From assembly GCF_000003605.2 (NCBI RefSeq), contig NW_003152837.1, forward strand, positions 1-24,639: 24,639 bases of DNA, given 5' to 3'. How positions within the stretch are numbered: the stretch's first letter is position 1; every line of letters begins with the position of its first letter. The position numbers and the translations under genes were made by a program. The DNA comes from Saccoglossus kowalevskii. Lineage: Eukaryota; Hemichordata; Enteropneusta; Harrimaniidae. Positions 23,274 through 24,639 of this stretch are shown in pieces. A model generated the notes under the pieces. It was given only the letters and a program-made list of their open reading frames with translations, did not search any database and was not told where the DNA came from.

Positions 23274-24271
23274 GGACTCATTGTGGTTGTGGAACAGGAT
23301 ATCGATTAGATGCAGATAATGTTAATTGTATTGGTAAGTAGGACTCATTGTGGTTGTGGAACAGGATATTGATTAGATGCAGATAATGTTAATTGTATTG
23401 GTAAGTAGGACTCATTGTGGTTGTGGAACAGGATATCGATTAGATGCAGATAATGTTAATTGTATTGGTAAGTAGGACTCATTGTGGTTGTGGAACAGGA
23501 TATCGATTAGATGCAGATAATGTTAATTGTATTGGTAAGTAGGACTCATTGTGGTTGTGGAACAGGATATCGATTAGATGCAGATAATGTTAATTGTATT
23601 GGTAAGTAGGACTCATTGTGGTTGTGGAACAGGATATCGATTAGATGCAGATAATGTTAATTGTATTGATAAGTAGGACTCATTGTGGTTGTGAAACAGG
23701 ATATCGATTAGATGCAGATAATGTTAATTGTATTGGTAAGTAGGACTCATTGTGGTTGTGGAACAGGATATCGATTAGATGCAGATAATGTTAATTGTAT
23801 TGGTAAGTAGGACTCATTGTGGTTGTGGAACAGGATATCGATTAGATGCAGATAATGTTAATTGTATTGGTAAGTAGGACTCATTGTGGTTGTGGAACAG
23901 GATATCGATTAGATGCAGATAATGTTAATTGTATTGGTAAGTAGGACTCATTGTGGTTGTGAAACAGGATATCGATTGGATGCAGATAATGTTAATTGTA
24001 TTGGTAAGTAGGACTCATTGTGGTTGTGGAACAGGATATCGATTAGATGCAGATAATGTTAATTGTATTGGTAAGTAGGACTCATTGTGGTTGTGGAACA
24101 GGATATTGATTAGATGCAGATAATGTTAATTGTATTGGTAAGTAGGACTCATTGTGGTTGTGGAACAGGATATCGATTAGATGCAGATAATGTTAATTGT
24201 ATTGGTAAGTAGGACTCATTGTGGTTGTGGAACAGGATATCGATTAGATGCAGATAATGTTAATTGTATTG
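23207..24271 (+). repeat. 11-unit (737-bp) duplication at the right end of the array
   Basis: GTGAAAC/TTGGATGC, consensus, GATATTGATTAG occurs at 23207, 23274 and 23341, and again at 23944, 24011 and 24078. Everything else here is almost pure consensus, apart from GATAAGTA at about 23668 and the GTGAAAC unit at 23676, which also occur as a pair at 6681/6691. Confidence 0.8.
24212..24271 (+). pseudogene. EGF-like domain exon remnant (C-terminal half), last unit of the array
   Basis: Read from 24217, this unit encodes HCGCGTGYRLDADNVNCI, then one base (G) before GTAAGT. The spacing C-x-C-x(2)-G-Y-x-L-x(2)-D-x(3)-C, with 12 residues between the second and third cysteine shown, matches the C4-C5-C6 part of calcium-binding-type EGF domains. 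It also satisfies the general EGF signature C-x-C-x(2)-[GP]-[FYW]-x(4,8)-C. Cysteine codons lie at unit bases 9-11, 15-17 and 54-56. The reading frame is cut after the first base of a codon (phase 1), the usual phase of EGF exon borders, and that G could begin the Asp or Glu that often follows the last cysteine. The first three cysteines of a full domain are absent: upstream lies only another copy of the unit. The same remnant occurs in most of the 363 units. This copy is singled out because it alone is followed by different downstream sequence, so it may be the authentic exon end or simply the array border. Homology is inferred from motif only. Confidence 0.6.
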
Positions 24272-24298
24272 GTAAGTTGTAATGTTTCAATACATTAA
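24260..24298 (+). other. Inverted repeat placing the donor GTAAGT in a hairpin loop
   Basis: TTAATTGTATTG (24260-24271), the end of the last 67-bp unit, is complementary to CAATACATTAA (24288-24298) in the first 51-bp copy. There are 7 pairs, one bulged T, then 4 pairs. The 16-base loop at 24272-24287 holds GTAAGTTG. The stem is AT-rich with only two G-C pairs, so stability would be modest. The pairing is visible directly; any function is speculative. Confidence 0.4.
24269..24279 (+). promoter_or_regulatory. 5' splice-donor-like site at the array/intron border
   Basis: The sequence TTG|GTAAGTTG has G at -1 and the full consensus GTAAGT at +1 to +6. It lies immediately after the EGF-like frame in phase 1. 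In the other 67-bp units the same position reads TTG|GTAAGTAG, so a donor-like site recurs about 360 times. Variants include GTGAGT, GCAAGT and GATAAGT. No convincing acceptor (polypyrimidine tract plus AG) is visible on the + strand inside either repeat. Use as a splice site is inference. Confidence 0.5.
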
Positions 24299-24639
24299 AT
24301 ATGTTCAACTATGTTGCATGGTGTAAGTTGTAATGTTTCAATACATTAAATATGTTCAACTATGTTGCATGGTGTAAGTTGTAATGTTTCAATACATTCA
24401 ATATGTTCAACTATGTTGCATGGTGTAAGTTGTAATGTTTCAATACATTAAATATGTTCAACTATCTTGCATGGTGCAAGTTGTAATGTTTCAATACATT
24501 AAATATGTTCAACTATCTTGCATGGTGTAAGTTGTAATGTTTCAATACATTAAATGTGTTCAACTATCTTGCATGGTGTAAGTTGTAATGTTTAAATACA
24601 TTAATTATGTTCAACTATCTTGCATGGTGTAGGTTGTGA
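24272..24639 (+). repeat. 51-bp tandem repeat, 7.2 copies, running off the right edge
   Basis: Copies start at 24272, 24323, 24374, 24425, 24476, 24527 and 24578, with an 11-base stub at 24629. Each begins GTAAGTTGTAATGTTTC and ends TTGCATGGT. Consensus composition is A16 C5 G9 T21, with no CpG. Copies 1 and 2 are identical and copy 3 differs by one base. Copies 4-7 share TATCTTGC in place of TATGTTGC, copy 5 begins GCAAG, and copies 6 and 7 have further changes. Although 51 is a multiple of three, all six frames of the consensus contain a stop, so the repeat is non-coding. Apart from GTAAGT at its start it is unrelated in the direct orientation to the 67-bp unit. Its position directly after a predicted donor suggests an intronic minisatellite, but a second satellite family joined at a 6-bp microhomology is an alternative. 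Confidence 0.98.

Larger units (their letters stand above)
1..24277 (+). repeat. 67-bp satellite array, 363 tandem units
   Basis: Head-to-tail units with no spacers between them. I set the unit start at GGACTCATTG; it continues with TGTGGAACAGGATATCGATT, GATGCAGATAATG and TTAATTGTATTGGTAAGTA. Tracing starts from 69 to 24212 gives 362 units, plus the aberrant one at 1-68. Almost all units are exactly 67 bp. Exceptions are a 3-bp-deleted class (64 bp; 1007, 2613, 2945, 3746, 10707, 11441, 13515, 17390, 20536, 22074, and 62 bp at 15318), a second 64-bp class (4280, 7361, 22942), and sporadic 1-2 bp indels (1875, 3877, 5014, 5082, 7693, 8901, 10307, 14718, 15253). Recurrent substitutions are GGACTC to GAACTC, TTGTGG to TGGTGG, GTGGAAC to GTGAAAC, CGATTA to CGACTA, TTAGATGC to TTGGATGC or TTAAATGC, and GAACAGG to GAAAAGG. 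Most units carry overlapping EcoRV (GATATC) and ClaI (ATCGAT) sites and a HinfI site (GACTC). No transcription unit other than the coding remnant is visible. The last six bases overlap the 51-bp repeat. Confidence 0.99.

Noticed and set aside
1-24277. CRISPR array
   Set aside because: Units are contiguous and the whole 67 bp is conserved, with no variable spacers, leader or cas genes.
1-24277. Gene for a giant EGF-repeat protein
   Set aside because: 67 bp is not a multiple of three, each unit holds stops in rotating frames, only half a domain is present, and removal of GTAAGTAG would leave 59 bp, also out of phase. No acceptor sites are visible.
1-24277. Coding potential on the minus strand
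   Set aside because: The complement of the consensus meets TAA or TGA in every frame within one unit.
1-24277. Telomeric or centromere-protein-box repeat
   Set aside because: TTGTGG occurs only twice per unit and no run of a known telomere motif is present. No match to the CENP-B box pattern is visible. A centromeric role cannot be judged from this sequence.
24272-24639. Protein repeat encoded by the 51-bp unit (17 codons)
   Set aside because: All six frames of the consensus contain a stop. Only single variant copies, such as the one at 24374, are briefly open.
1-24639. Transposable element, tRNA or rRNA genes
   Set aside because: No terminal inverted or long terminal repeats, no target-site duplications, no transposase or reverse-transcriptase frames, and no RNA-gene motifs are visible on either strand.

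Overview
The window is essentially one giant tandem-repeat array. No intact protein gene, RNA gene, transposable element or unique flanking sequence is visible. Bases 1-24277 are 363 head-to-tail copies of a 67-bp unit (consensus composition A20 C5 G19 T23, about 36% GC, one CpG). The array then passes abruptly into a second, unrelated tandem repeat of 51 bp (about 27% GC, no CpG), which runs from 24272 to the right edge in seven full copies plus a stub. The array also runs off the left edge, so its full length is unknown. Large satellite arrays of this kind point to a eukaryotic genome. The coding remnant described next points more specifically to an animal. The species cannot be named.

The main observation is that the 67-bp unit looks like a piece of a gene. 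Read on the + strand from unit base 6, one frame gives HCGCGTGYRLDADNVNCI. This fits the C-terminal half of a calcium-binding-type EGF-like domain: C-x-C-x-x-G-Y-x-L-x-x-D, with the last cysteine 12 residues after the second. Immediately after TGT ATT G comes GTAAGT, a consensus 5' splice donor in phase 1, the phase usual for EGF-domain exons. The unit therefore appears to be about 60 bp of exon end plus 7 bp of intron. At the right edge the last unit is followed at exactly that boundary by GTAAGTTG and the 51-bp repeats, as if the 51-bp repeat were the start of the real intron. Because 67 is 3n+1 and each unit carries stops, the array itself cannot encode a long EGF protein.

Layout: 1-68 scrambled first unit; 69-2612 variant-rich block A/B; 2811-3809 block with C cassettes; 4280-7692 fairly homogeneous, with E cassettes, a 201-bp (3-unit) higher-order repeat and a 268-bp (4-unit) duplication; 7693-8900 another copy of B; 9235-10239 D cassette; 10307-11504 two C cassettes; 11974-12911 D; 13113-13578 C; 13381-16451 a 27-unit (about 1.8 kb) tandem duplication; 16988-17453 C; 17521-19128 D, containing a 268-bp higher-order repeat; 19799-22740 two further copies of A/B in a 23-unit tandem arrangement; 22942-24277 homogeneous right end with an 11-unit duplication; 24272-24639 the 51-bp array. 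Shared private variants link blocks up to 19.7 kb apart. This shows repeated block amplification at several scales, as expected from unequal exchange or replication-based copying. All unit coordinates and counts were traced by hand from the position of the GGACTC (or variant) start of each unit.
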